Of a DNA stretch of 64,000 nucleotides, positions 21,457 through 32,487 are shown in pieces. The DNA lies in assembly GCA_030220185.1 (NCBI GenBank), contig JASPKZ010003424.1:1054001-1118000 (forward strand). Reading direction: 5' to 3'. The stretch comes from Diploptera punctata (lineage: Eukaryota; Arthropoda; Insecta; Blattodea; Blaberidae). The translations under genes and the position numbers were made by a program. Numbering within the stretch: position 1 is the stretch's first letter; every line of letters starts with the position of its first letter. The notes under the pieces are model-generated. The model was not told the origin of the DNA and did not search any database. It was given only the letters and a program-made list of their open reading frames with translations.

Positions 21457-21519
21457 TGCCAGTGAGTAAGTAAGTAAGATATTGTCATTATTTTGGATTG
21501 TTGTAGAATGTAAAATGTC

Positions 21520-21830
21520 TTCTTCGAATACCGTGGCTTCTCCGATTGGGATCCTAGGTTCAAATCCTGACGGTTCCAGTGGGGTGTTGGTAGTGGGCCA
21601 TACTGGGATTTTTGGGTTTTCTCGGGGTTCTCCTGTTCCAGAATTTCATCTCACCAACACCCTTAATTTCCCCTTCCATCCCTCACATGTAATGTGATTT
21701 CTCATTCATTCATTCATTTCATATCGCCCTTCACCTCATCTGACGTTAGGAAAAATAGTTCGGTTGACACCCACACAGGTGGCTGCGGTGACCTAGTGAT
21801 GGACCCACCAGGGTGCTGGCTCATATAAAC
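21520..21830 (+). mobile_element. SINE G, tRNA-derived
   Basis: Head accgtggcttctccgattgg and B-box taggttcaaatcctgacgg, then tgggatttttgggttttctc, an attcattcattcattt tract and gtggctgcggtgacctagtg. Single recognisable copy here, so boundaries are approximate. Confidence 0.55.
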
Positions 21831-21885
21831 ATATTTATGTAATAATATTGAGTAAGATATGTAATAGTACATGCGAATTTCTTAA

Positions 21886-22583
21886 GAGGGTGATGGGTGA
21901 AATTTCTATTTTCTACAGTTTTTATCTACATACTTGACTTTTTGTACACACATTCACGCCATAATAGGTAATATTATATTAAAGTTCCATCCTTCTAGGC
22001 TTAAAGGTTTTTGAGCTATTGAAGAAAATTCATTTTAAAATGTGCATATTGAAATTTTTAATAAGTCCCATATTTTTTTAGTATTTTTTAAAATCTTTTT
22101 CTACACGACAACTGATTTATTTAGAACAACACTATGCATTAACTTTTCTATATCATTATAATAAAGGAAGAAAAAAATATATACATCCTCTGCATATGAA
22201 TTTTTTTAAAATTACTACACATATTTTATTTTTTATTTAAAAACCATCAACGTTGTTTCAAAATCCATGCATAGAATTATTAGCCATAGTGTGTGGGACA
22301 TGCAGTTAAAATTTTGTGCTTCTATCATTAAAGTTGTCAATGCTATTTTGATTTGAATGTATTGAAATGCAATGAAAATAAAAGTGTGGAAAAACCAATT
22401 TGAAAGTTTGCATGCAGTTAAATTAGAATGTAGCATACATGCCCTCCTATAGTCATTAGGGAGACTTACAAGCGCCATAGGACACTGAAACTTCGCCAAC
22501 TTATACTTTAAGGTAAGTGGTATTTTTAATACAAAAAATGCTAAATTTGACCAAAAATGTTGAAAATTTCATCCATAACCCCC
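21886..22583. mobile_element. TTAA-flanked MITE, 698 bp (piggyBac-like)
   Basis: TTAA lies at 21882-21885 and 22584-22587. Immediately inside, the left end GAGGGTGATGGGTGAAATTT and the inverted right end GGGGGTTATGGATGAAATTT match at most positions. A TTAA duplication points to piggyBac. No transposase motif was found in the interior, whose best ORF (22233-22499, -) is unrecognised. Confidence 0.65.
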
Positions 22584-22587
22584 TTAA

Positions 22588-23346
22588 AGTATATAAAATT
22601 AAATACATTAAAATTTAATTTTTATATTATTCCTAGACAATGTATGGGAGTTGGCAGGTACTAAATGTTTGACAATATGGTAAGAAGACTTGCTCTTACT
22701 TCATTCATAAACAGAGTGAATCGTTAGATTTTATGACGGATTTTGCAATATGGAACCCATATCAAAATCTTCTGTATCTGTATGCATGGTGTGGAGGTAA
22801 TATTATTATTCCCGTACTCTTTTTTCAGCTGCTTTTCAATAGCGTGGAAAAGCCATTTCAAGTACGGAGTGAATAATTGAACATTGAAAATTGTCCTGCG
22901 GACAACTACAAATTGTATTCTACTTATGAAAAAGTTCTTTTTAAATTGAGAGACAATATGTAGTATCAGGTCTACACAAAAATGTAAAAATGTGTAAATG
23001 TGATGAAATATGTAAATGTATGAAATTATACATTTCATATAAGAGCGAGAGAAAAGTTGAGAAAACTTGCAAAACATTCGACTAAGATTATGGACTAAAT
23101 CAGTGGCAAACAAATGAACTTGTGATGGAGTATGTGTGAATAAGGGCATAATTAAAAACACTAAGAAACAAAAACACTCCTCATTTGTGATTTCTTGTGT
23201 ACCTACGTGAATCAAAGGTGTGCGGGTGTTTCTGTGAGAATGCCCGCGTGTGAATGAGTATGTTTGTATGTTTGTGTGTGTAATTTGTCATGTAGGTTGA
23301 ATGTGTAAAAGTGCGTACACACAATATTCAGGATTAGACTATGATA
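22588..23346. other. No recognisable feature
   Basis: A 163-codon minus frame (22724-23215) is leucine/phenylalanine-rich with no known motif. I do not call it a gene. Confidence 0.4.
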
Positions 23347-23562
23347 GTTAAGCTTCTTGTAGGAAATCGAGAGGGAAAACGCCCAGTTGGTAGACTAAGA
23401 ATGAGGCGGGAGATTAACATTAACTATGATTTGAGGGAAGTAGATTATATAGGGAATGATTGGAAAAAGATTAGTTCAAGATAGGGATGTACGGAGAGCT
23501 TATGTCCACGCGGCCTTGAACCTACGGGTTCAATAGTGCCAGTGAATTAGTTAGTTAGTCCG
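23347..23562 (+). pseudogene. LINE family 1, 3' end
   Basis: aagcttcttgtaggaaatcg, acgcccagttggtagactaa, gatttgagggaagtagatta, and the 3' signature gaacctacgggttcaatagt then gccagtgaattagttagtta. Equivalent to the last 70 codons of 20842-21456. Confidence 0.88.
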
Positions 23563-23588
23563 CCTCACGGGGTTTCACCCGTCAGGCA
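23563..23588. other. Short GC-rich stem-loop
   Basis: GCCTCACGGG and CCCGTCAGGC pair with one internal mismatch around a GTTTCA loop. It sits just downstream of a LINE 3' end; function unknown. Confidence 0.45.
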
Positions 23589-23589
23589 G

Positions 23590-25039
23590 CGCTCTCTCCT
23601 CGTCCGCATTTCACTCTGCCAGCCGCAGAGTGTCCGGTTTTATACTGGAAACCCTATATAAACCATATGCATGAACAACCACTTAGCCTACTTGGAGAGG
23701 CTCACAAAGTAAGACATATTGAGCATCCCTGGTTTAAGGAGACATTTTACCTAAATGGGACACTTATGGCTGTCCATTTGTTTAAATAAATGTCAATTAT
23801 ATAGTATAACTCACAGGATTGATGATCGGGGAAGAGGCACTATACCAGGATTCTTAGCTAAATTTTGGAATTCCTTCGATTTGGACAGGGTGTATCTTTC
23901 TAAAATTGCCATCGCTGCCATTAGAGCATACATTTCAATTTTATGAAACCATCTTTACAAAAGTTCTACTTTATGGTATGTACCTATACTTCAATTACAA
24001 TTTGAAATTTGTTAATATATTTAAAAAATGTATTTAATCAATTTCGAAAATTAATTGCCTGTATCACTTTGTCCTTGAGGCAATCCTCTAATGAGGAAAT
24101 TGTATATGATATATATATATTTTTATTAACTTTTTGAACATCTTTAGCTATGCATAAGCAAAGGGAAATAATATGCAATTGCATACAAATCGTTGGTTAT
24201 AAAATCGAATTGATTGCAGGTCCTATTCTTGCAACCTATATGTGGCGGAGTTTCGATTAAGATTTTTCCCATGTGTTACTTGTTACATGAAGCGCATCTA
24301 GGAAAATCCAGAAATATTTGATGTGAACATTAATTGATCTTGTCTTGTGAGATATAACACATGTTTTTCAAATTGTTATAATTAGTTGAGAACATACCGT
24401 ATTTGTCACGTAACGAGGCAAATTAATAAATGTATTATCGCGGATCTTGATAAAGGTTGCTGATAATATAGATCAGTGCCAGTGGCTTTGCAGATATCAG
24501 TAAGATGTGGTGGAAAACAGTGAACTGGGAAGTGTTTGTTCGTGATATGAACTTAGTTACTAGCTCCAGCGAAGCGTCCATCATGTACAGCTACCTGCCT
24601 TTGGCCCATCACCTAGTAGATCCTCTGATCCTTAAAACAAGGTGTTAGTATTACGATTTTTTTACAAATAATATCACAATTATTCAAGTTCCTGAGATAT
24701 ATATTTATAACTACATGTTGTAATGTCACCCACTGAACTTCTCGTGCTTCTGATTCAGCTCTAGATACATAGATAGCGTTATGTTTTCTTCCAATGCCAC
24801 ACAAGCACTTTTCGTGCTTCTCGTTCCACTCAATGAAGTTAATATGCTCTGTTTTGAATGTATATATCACTTCGGGAGACCATTCACGTAGGTGGTGTGT
24901 AGAGATGGAACAATTCCTTCTTAAACACGATATCAGCATGTGGTTGGTGCAACCATTGTACATGACGTCAGAGGGAAGAGGGTTGAATAGTTTTCTGTAC
25001 CGTCTGGTTACAGCAACATTGCTGAACTGAGTTGTTTAT
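23590..25039. other. No recognisable feature
   Basis: About 1.4 kb without coding motif. The 116-codon minus frame (24613-24963) is unrecognised. I see no repeat ends. Confidence 0.45.
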
Positions 25040-25255
25040 TATTATTATCTTCTTCTTCTTAAACTTAATTTGTAGGATTTTCATTCTGTTTATTATCCAA
25101 AAACACTCCTCGGAGGAAGACGTATTAGATGTGCATTCACTGTCTATCCATCTCTTGGCTGGTCTTCCTCTTGTTCTTCTCCCGTCCATTGGTCTATCTT
25201 CTTTAGCTCTTTTTGCAAGCCTGTTTTCTTCCATTCTTTCTATATGACCCTGTTT
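25040..25255 (-). pseudogene. LINE family 5 C-terminus
   Basis: The minus frame reads RMEENRLAKRAKEDRPMDGR then TRGRPAKRWIDS: the R-M-(x)n-GRPxKRW tail typical of RTE-like ORFs. It is followed by aatttaagtttaagaagaag and an (AAT)-rich end. The same 3' end recurs at 43188-43245 (-). The frame is short but clean. Confidence 0.75.
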
Positions 25256-26289
25256 ATTATCCAGTGCAGTAATATGTGAGTTTATATTTCACTCCAAATG
25301 TTCGGAACAATCAGTGCGCAAATTTTATGTTCCACCGAAGTATACATTGTAAGTCTGAATCCTGCTCTTATTCGCATCTGACCCTTGTTCGGAGTTCAGA
25401 GTGATCTCTATTATATGGCTGAAGTTAGTCAACCTCGCGTCCTTGGAAGAAGAGGTTTCGTATTTAGTGATGTGTAGCTTGTTTTTTTGTACATAGAGAA
25501 CTGAAGAACGAGTGTGTTATTAAGTGATTGTGTGTAGCTATCATGATACCGGAGGATTATTATGTGTGTCGTATGACAGATGATGAACAGAACGGGAGAA
25601 GACGATAACCTGGTGCCGGTAGAACATACGTCAGTCGAAAAGTACCGAGGGGACCGCCAGGCTTAATGTTCTATCCGTCGGACGAATATCGTTAATAATA
25701 CTATCGGTATCATACGTCTTCTTAACACATGTATAGTAGACATATTTGGAATTTAATCCGAGCGCCTGGTGCATAATTTAGCCATAAAAAAAGTGTTCAC
25801 TATCCCTCCTTGCCCCGAGATTGAAAATTTTAGACTAAAAATTTCCTACTGGTTATCGAACCCACGTGAGCTAGCACGGCGGACATAAAATTATATATAG
25901 ATTACAAGATCAACCTTTCATATAAGAACCCTGATCTGAGTATTTAAATATACATTACACATATTTTGAAACAGTGCCCTCAGACTTTTGTTTCCAGGCA
26001 GTAATATATTTAGTTTTACCTTTATGTATCTCACATGCTTATTCTATTAGAAAAAAATATTGGATTAAAAATGTGTATTTTATTGCCTTCCACTGCATTT
26101 TGGTGCTTCTAATTGGAATTTTTATGTGCAGTTTTCTATTTTATATTCATATTTTATAATACTCTATATTAAGTACATAAAATCGTTTTTTTTTTTCGTT
26201 TTTATAACTTTCTTATACAAGGAGATTAAATTTTAATTTACAAATTAATTTTACACACATTTTAAAAACACTGAATTTTAACTACTATC
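25256..26289. other. No recognisable feature
   Basis: A weak B-box-like ggttatcgaacccacgtgag lies near 25852 but no cloverleaf forms. Otherwise nothing. Confidence 0.4.
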
Positions 26290-26665
26290 AAGAATATTAC
26301 AAGTATTTCAAAATAAAGTGCTTGGGAAATTTTTAAACTAAAGAGAGATGATCTGACAGCCGAGTGGAGAAAAGTATTCTCAAGAGTGATATTCATTGTT
26401 TGTCTTTTTTTATGTATGGGTGTAGGTACACATGCATGTATTATATATATACACTATATATATATATATATATATATATACGTAAGTTTTTTTATTCATG
26501 GAACAGAATATGCACGTACGGTCAAACCGGCCAGTCCACAATGTAAATGCATTTCCTTTCTTTGGAAAAAAAAGTCAATAAAATCCATTACATACATGAT
26601 CTTTATGGGAAACCAGATGGAATAACAACTGTTGGATCCTGTAGGCTGCAGTGGACAGATGTGAA
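26290..26665 (+). pseudogene. LINE family 1 fragment split by another insertion
   Basis: 26290-26385 (ttacaagtatttcaaaataaag to gagtggagaaaag) and 26588-26665 (catgatctttatgggaaacc, gttggatcctgtaggctgca) are consecutive parts of family 1, interrupted by 26395-26587. Heavily mutated. Confidence 0.65.
26395..26587 (+). mobile_element. R1/Jockey-like LINE 3' UTR, truncated copy
   Basis: tttttttattcatggaacag, gcacgtacggtcaaaccggc, cacaatgtaaatgcattt, then gtcaataaaatccat. Matches 56195-56310. Contains (TA)n at about 26454-26480 and a GGCC-type hairpin conserved in both copies. It lies inside a family 1 LINE. Confidence 0.65.
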
Positions 26666-26735
26666 GACAGGGGAAATATTAGCTTATGATGACGAAGATG
26701 GTGAATAGCTTTTCTTAAGCATAAACCGGAATATG

Positions 26736-27115
26736 GTTGAAAGAAGTCTACTAGAAAACCATGTAAACTGACACTACAACAGGGGAGATTGCTTATAAGA
26801 GGACTGAGTGCAGCTGGTACGTCCCTGGGAGGATTAAATCAAAATCCCATCATTAATGTGCACAAATCTACGTTATGTAGAATGGTGGCTCGGAGCAAAT
26901 TGTTGATATATAGAAAGAAAAAAAGGAAGATTATACTGACCGAAATACACAAGACTTGGCTGGTAGCTTACGGTATGACCTGCAAGTTTGAACGAAACAA
27001 GTATTGTTCAGTGATGAGAAAACATTCAGTTTATATGTGCCCGATGGGGCAACCTATTACTGGCATGATTTGCGGAAAGAAGAGCACATATTTTTAAAAT
27101 GTCAACAAGGATGTA
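26736..27115 (+). pseudogene. Tc3-like transposase, 5' part
   Basis: Reads KPCKLTLQQGRLLIRGLSAA (from about 26755), with the helix-turn-helix spacer up to RKKKRKIILTEIHKTW. After a +1 shift near 26998 it continues VLFSDEKTFSLYVPDG, TYYWHDLRKEEHIFLKCQQG. The FSDEK block contains the second catalytic Asp of Tc1/Tc3 transposases. The 3' part resumes at 27791 after a LINE insertion. About 70 residues between the parts are missing. Confidence 0.8.
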
Positions 27116-27231
27116 AGTCACAAATATAGTCTTCCCTATGTATTGAATGAATGCAACTGAATATAAGATTTACTAGAATTATCCTTTTATCTTTTGGGAG
27201 ATGATTGGAGATCCATTTTGGATAACTAACT

Positions 27232-27790
27232 CAAATTAATTAAGTCACTGGCACTATCGAACCCGTAAGTTCATGGTCGCACGGATTTCCCTATCCTAAG
27301 ATAATTATAACCTACTTCCCTTAAATCATGTTTAATGTTATCCTTCCACGTCATTCCTGGTCTACCAAGTGGGTATTTTCTCTCTGGTTTTCCTATAACA
27401 AGCTCCCATACCCCTCTTTCATTCCTCATTCGTGCCACGTGTACATCCTATCGCAGTCTATGAGACTTAACTGTTCTTATATATGGTTTCCTATAAATAT
27501 TATGTAGTTCACTTATGTAGTCTTCTCCATTCAGCTGTCTCTTTGGTCCAAAATGTTTCCTGAGAACTTTAATCTCAAATTCTCGTAATCTTTCCTCCTC
27601 CCTTAAAGTAAGAGTCATTGCTTTGTATCCATATAATATAGCTTGGAGAATAACAGTTTTATAATTTTCAATTTGGGAGAAGTTAGCACGCATTTCCAAA
27701 ATTGAATCTATGTTTAATTTATTTGTGCATCTCATTCCTTTTTGTAATAATTGTTCCTCTATTTGAATTTAGCCACTTCTTCAAAATTTC
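27232..27790 (-). pseudogene. LINE family 1, long decayed copy
   Basis: Reverse-complemented, it spans from gaaattttgaagaagtggct through ILYGYKAMTLTLREEERLRE, FGPKRQLNGED, SHRLR, GRPGMTWK to the 3' end gaacttacgggttcgatagt-gccagtgacttaat. It covers the same region as 20842-21456 with numerous stops. It sits exactly between the two halves of a Tc3-like transposase. Confidence 0.88.
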
Positions 27791-28115
27791 CCTCATTTTG
27801 GATATTTCATCATAATAATACATCTATTCATGTTGCAAACTCAACATGGGAATGGTTTCAACAGAATAGTGTAGATGTACTGGAGTGGCCCGAAAATTAT
27901 CCTGATCTAAATCCTATGTCGAATCTCTGGGGTATTTTGTGTCGTACTGTGTATGCTGATGAAAAAAAGTTCACTAATGTCAATGAGCTGTAGGCAAGGG
28001 ACGTTATCTGCATAGGAAAATATGAAGGAATCCATGATGCAGAAACTTGTAAATAGCATGCGTTTTTGTGTTTTTAAAGTGGTCTTGAAACACGGCTCAA
28101 TCATTGCCTCCAGTG
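27791..28115 (+). pseudogene. Tc3-like transposase, C-terminal part
   Basis: FHHNNTSIHVANSTWEWFQQ then NSVDVLEWPENYPDLNPMSN and LWGILCRTVYADEKKF: the C-terminal catalytic region of a Tc1/Tc3 transposase. The usual PDLNPIENLW reads PDLNPMSNLW, so the last catalytic Glu is replaced by Ser. Continues with MQKLVNSMRFCVF in another frame. Same element as 26736-27115. Confidence 0.85.
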
Positions 28116-28317
28116 CTTATATAATTTTGCAACACAAAAATAGTGTATTTAAATGTTGGTTTAAGGCATTCAGTTATTCTATAAATCTAAGTTACAGTTC
28201 AATCATTAAATTCGGTTGAAGTTTTTTACAGGCATGTATCACAATATGTAAGGAATTTCCAAATAAAGTTTCTGATTGCATACATGTTTGTTATTTAGGT
28301 ATGCCCTCAGTATGGTG

Positions 28318-29120
28318 ATTTTATCATTTTGGAACACAACTTATTCTCAAATACTTGTAATATTTTCTCCTCTCTTAAAGTATGATTCAATGTTTCGCAT
28401 CCATATAACTGAATGAATAACAGTTATTTATGTTTTATTTATATTTATTATAATGTTATAATTTAACATTTCTAGATGAAGCTGATATTTCAAAGAAAAT
28501 AACAATTTCACAAAAACAACGGGGATAGTTAACAGTATAGTGAAACCATTTTAGTACAGAAGAACATAAGTTTACGGCTTTATAAGATTCTCGCAAGACC
28601 AATATTAAGATATGGTAGTGAAGCATGGACAATACGAAGAAGAGATGAAAGCCGAATAACAACAAATGAAATGCGATTTATGCGCCGTACAGCAGGCTGT
28701 ACAAAGTGGGACCATAAAAGAAATGAGGAAATTATGGAATAGTTGGGTGTAGAACGCATTCTTCACCATATACCATACCAGAACAACTGGAAAACCCATC
28801 TTCAATGAATGCCGTCTCATAGAATTCCAAAAGCCATGATTCGTTATTGTCCCCAAGGCAAAAGATAGCAGGGACGTCCAGAAAAGCGCTGGATGTAAAA
28901 CTCCTCTTTGAGACCGCAACAGGCCACACGGCCTAATACTTGCATGGATGATGATGATATAATGTTTTATGAGGGATGTTGGGGTGACCAGAGTCCAGTG
29001 TGATGCGTAATAACATGGGCTTCCAGAATTGAGCCTACGTTTAATTTCTTTCTTCACCTTATTCCTGTTTTATTATTGTTCTTTGATACTTGATTTCAGC
29101 TACTTTTTCTAAAATTTTCT
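28318..29120 (-). pseudogene. LINE family 1 copy interrupted by a family 3 LINE
   Basis: The two outer parts are 28318-28448 (gaaacattgaatcatacttt, gagaataagttgtgttcc on minus) and 28967-29120 (MKKEIKRRLNSGSPCYYASH on minus). They are contiguous segments of family 1, separated by 28458-28957. Confidence 0.85.
28458..28957 (+). mobile_element. LINE family 3, 5'-truncated, with 9-bp target duplication
   Basis: TATAATGTT at 28449-28457 and 28958-28966 flanks 500 bp. Reads ILARPILRYGSEAWTIRRRD, ESRITTNEMRFMRRTAGCTK, WDHKRNEEIME-stop, then QGRPEKRWM. The 3' end is gaccgcaacaggccacacgg, cctaatacttgc and an (ATG)n tail. The region after RT only. The insertion postdates the family 1 copy it interrupts. 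Confidence 0.88.
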
Positions 29121-29230
29121 AAATTTATATTAATCCTCTGATAGACCTGATATTGCATAGAAAGCTGATTTCGAAAATTTCAAATCTAATATCAATAAAT
29201 AATTTATTTTAAATCTTCTCTTGTATCTTG

Positions 29231-29623
29231 TAAGCCAATGTTCCCCTTAACAGAGATTTAGGCCCTCTCCCCCTGCAGGGAATAATTTAAATCATACTAA
29301 TTTAGTTACACTTGTTTTCGTATAGATGTCATTTGAGTGGTCCGTGGTCAGCGTTCCACCTCATACTGACATCTAGGAAACCAAGGTAGTACTAGGACGG
29401 GAAAATTCGGCAAATTTTACTTAGAGGCCTTTTCATTCAGGCTTAAGGATTTTTTACGAGCCTGACAATCTTCAGACTCGGAACTCACGGTTTAAAGTCC
29501 CTCCCGGACGACTTGCTCCTTGGATTTTTCCATCCTAAAAAAATCCATCGACCCCGGCCGGTTTGAACCCGCGACCCTCGGGACCAGAGGCAAGGAGCAT
29601 AACCACTAGTCCACCGCGGTCGA
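29231..29623 (-). mobile_element. SINE D, near full length
   Basis: On minus: head gtcgaccgcggtggactagt, ggttatgctccttgcctctg, B-box cgcgggttcaaaccggcc. Then ggagggactttaaaccgtga, gcctgaatgaaaaggcctct, ccgaattttcccgtcctagt and the end aaatctctgttaaggggaac. About 390 bp, the longest SINE D here. Confidence 0.88.
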
Positions 29624-30344
29624 CTTTATTTGAAATAAAAATATATACGTCTCGGTATAATTATTATATAAAAGAGTTTAATTTTACTATTTAGGAAATT
29701 AAACTTTTACTTTGTAGTTTTAAATTTGTGGTTTGCATTTTGGGAGCCCACCAGTATCGAAAATAATATAATTAGCCTATGTCCTTTTCTTTAGTGCAAG
29801 CCTATTTTTCCCATTTTGGGTAAATACGTATAACAGTATATGTTAATGTAGATGTATTCAAGGATTTTTTGTTCTGATAGTATGTAATCTGAACATATGT
29901 TATCTGATATGTTTCGTCACTGGCAATCAAAAATATTTCAATCTTATGCTTTAAAGTTGATAATGATATCTTTCAGACTTCAGCTACGTAAACAATATCA
30001 AATTCTTAAACGATCAAGATATAAACAGTAGACCCGTAATTTTTACATCAAATGTACGAGCTATTATTATTATTATTATTAGTGTTATATTTCTATCATT
30101 TTATCATCTTCCTTTCGAATGTTATAATTTCTACCAGTTCATTATGCCCCTTCATTGTCGTATTAATTTAATCTACTCTAGTATTTGAATGTCTCAAAAA
30201 AGTGTCGAGCATTATTAGAGTTCACTAGATTCAGTACACACAACACATATTTTATTAGTGAACGCAGTTTTTCTTTTTACGAGAAGTTGGGGGTTTTAAT
30301 AAAATGTAGTTAGTATTTTCATTCAAATATTATGTGGTAATAAT

Positions 30345-30376
<32 letters not shown>

Positions 30377-30753
30377 GTAATAATAATAATATCACTGGTT
30401 CATTGCTAGAGTCAGTGTAATTTACACTTTCGGCTACTGCATGGGTGGAATTACCAAGAACTTCTGCAGTGTTTAAAAGTGTTAAAATACTTAGCAACAT
30501 TATGGGGTTAATTTATCGATTGTTGAGAGATAATACGATTATAAAAAGATGAATCCGGAATGTATAATTAGCCTACTTCGATATTTTATTAACGTTTGTA
30601 ATGCAATTGTGCCATAAGATCTGCACAGTGGCAGACAATGGGCGTTTGGAACAATCTAATAAGGTAATGAATAGAGTGTATCATTTTAACAAATAATTGT
30701 CCTGTTTACAATACTTTTTTTTAAGTCCGATACCGCAGTAAATTACTCCTTTC
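29624..30753. other. Unassigned, with small (AAT)n tracts
   Basis: (ATT)n at about 30062-30080 and (AAT)n at about 30344-30392. No gene or mobile-element ends recognised. Confidence 0.5.
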
Positions 30754-30803
30754 ATCTCTCTCTCTCTCTCTCTCTCTCTCCTCTCTCCTCTCTCTCTCTC
30801 TCA

Positions 30804-30840
<37 letters not shown>

Positions 30841-30886
30841 CCTCTTCCTCCCTCCCTCCCTTCCTCCCTCCCTCCCTCTCTCTCTG
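30754..30886. repeat. (CT)n / (CCCT)n microsatellite
   Basis: CT dinucleotide with CC interruptions grading into cctccctcccttcctccc. Confidence 0.95.
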
Positions 30887-30979
30887 CGTGTGGTTTGTGT
30901 ATGTTTATACCTTTGTCTCATATATGAAAAATCAAACTGTGATATGTTACCTTGTAGTTTTTTAATACTTTTTATATGT

Positions 30980-31275
30980 ATAGGAAATCAGATATAATAA
31001 GAAAAGTTAAGTCTAGCAGAATGCGATGGGTAGGACATGTGGTACTTATGGGAATCAAAGAGATGCATGGAAGCTTCTTGTAGGAAAACCAGAGGGAAAA
31101 CGTGGAGTTGGTAGACCGAGAATGAGATGGTAGAATAACATTATCCGTGATTTGAGGAGCTGGATTATACAGGGGGGTGATTGGAAAGATTTGGTTCAGG
31201 ATAGGATATATGGAGAGCTTATGTCGGCGCGGTAATGAACCTATGGGTTCGATAGAGCCAGTGAGTTAGTGAGTC
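30980..31275 (+). pseudogene. LINE family 1, 3' end
   Basis: aggaaatcagatataataag, atgcgatgggtaggacatgt, agcttcttgtaggaaaacca, ttggtagaccgagaatgaga, and gaacctatgggttcgataga then gccagtgagttagtgag. Stops interrupt the frame. Confidence 0.88.
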
Positions 31276-32487
31276 AAAATTAATATCTTAGTTCATTTTC
31301 ACACGCGGGTCGATGGATTTTTAATAGTGTAAAAATCCTGAGTATGGCATTCTTGGGATGAGAAATAAACCCATGGGTCTCGGTTCGAGGTTTTATGGCA
31401 CTTAAAAGGATTTAAGCCTGAAAAGAGAATTCACTTTCGGTTAATTAATATATTTCCAATAATGTTTAGTTTTGAGTGGGACGCTTCTTTGGGAGGCTAA
31501 GAGATGGAATAAACAATCGTAAATATTTACTCTTTGAAACTGATCCTCAGGTTCTAGTGTATTCAAACCAATAGGAAATAGAAGTGTTGGACGCCTATTT
31601 ACTAGATGGGAAGATTCATTAAATCCCACTTGTTGTGAAAACAGGTCAAAAGGCCTAATTTAATCATGTATAAGTACTTCAGTGTAAATTGTGCAGTTCC
31701 AGCTAAGCTTAATTTCACGTCGAAGCCTTGATAAGAATTTACAAGTATCTTTCGGTGTAAATAATGACTATACATCACACCAGAAAACACTGTATTTAGT
31801 TACATACATAGAAGTGAAGGAGGGAGGATTTACATGAATTTCTGTTTCGTATTGTGGGCGGTTTCGTGGGCGAATATGCAACGTGCGTGTGAGCGAATCA
31901 CCATGCGCCAGGCAGACCGTGAAATGCAACACACAACCCCATTGTGCGATGCACGACAGCTGCTCTTCAGGGAAACACAATGTGGCGTCTCAGGTAAAGT
32001 TTTTTTCCTCTCAATGGTCTTCGATGAATCAGATAAACGGAATGTGTGTGGCTGAATTTTGAAGCACTATCAAATACCTGCATCTGCTCTAGATTCTACG
32101 AGTATGTGCTTGGATTCCTAAGAGAACATTACCACAAACTGCTTCAAGTTCCCATAAAATTTATAGCATTCAGCCCAGAAAATTTAAATGAAGTATCATT
32201 AAGCTTTTAGAGTTTAAATTCCTCTCAATTCATACATAATTTAAAATATACAACCTGTTCGAAAAGAAGTCAGTAATTGGATAGTTCAGAACATAAGTAG
32301 ACCAAGTCCGAAAACTATGCTAGTCCTTTTTTTATGGAAAATAAATGTTAATATAATTGTAACTACATTTGACCATGACCATAATTGAGCATTAGTAGTT
32401 TTATTTTAATTAAATTCATTCTATCCTGTACCGTTTTTTCTTTATTCATTAAGTTTAAAGCGAATCTACACATTTTATGCAGTACTA
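31276..32487. other. Unassigned; includes an unrecognised 73-codon ORF
   Basis: ORF 31834-32055 (+) is balanced in composition and contains cag-gtaaag, a splice-donor-like word, near 31989-31998. I recognise no domain and do not call it a gene. Otherwise AT-rich sequence. Confidence 0.4.

Noticed and set aside
22724..23215. 163-codon minus frame rich in Leu/Phe
   Set aside because: No recognisable motif, start context or homologous repeat; probably chance in AT-rich DNA.
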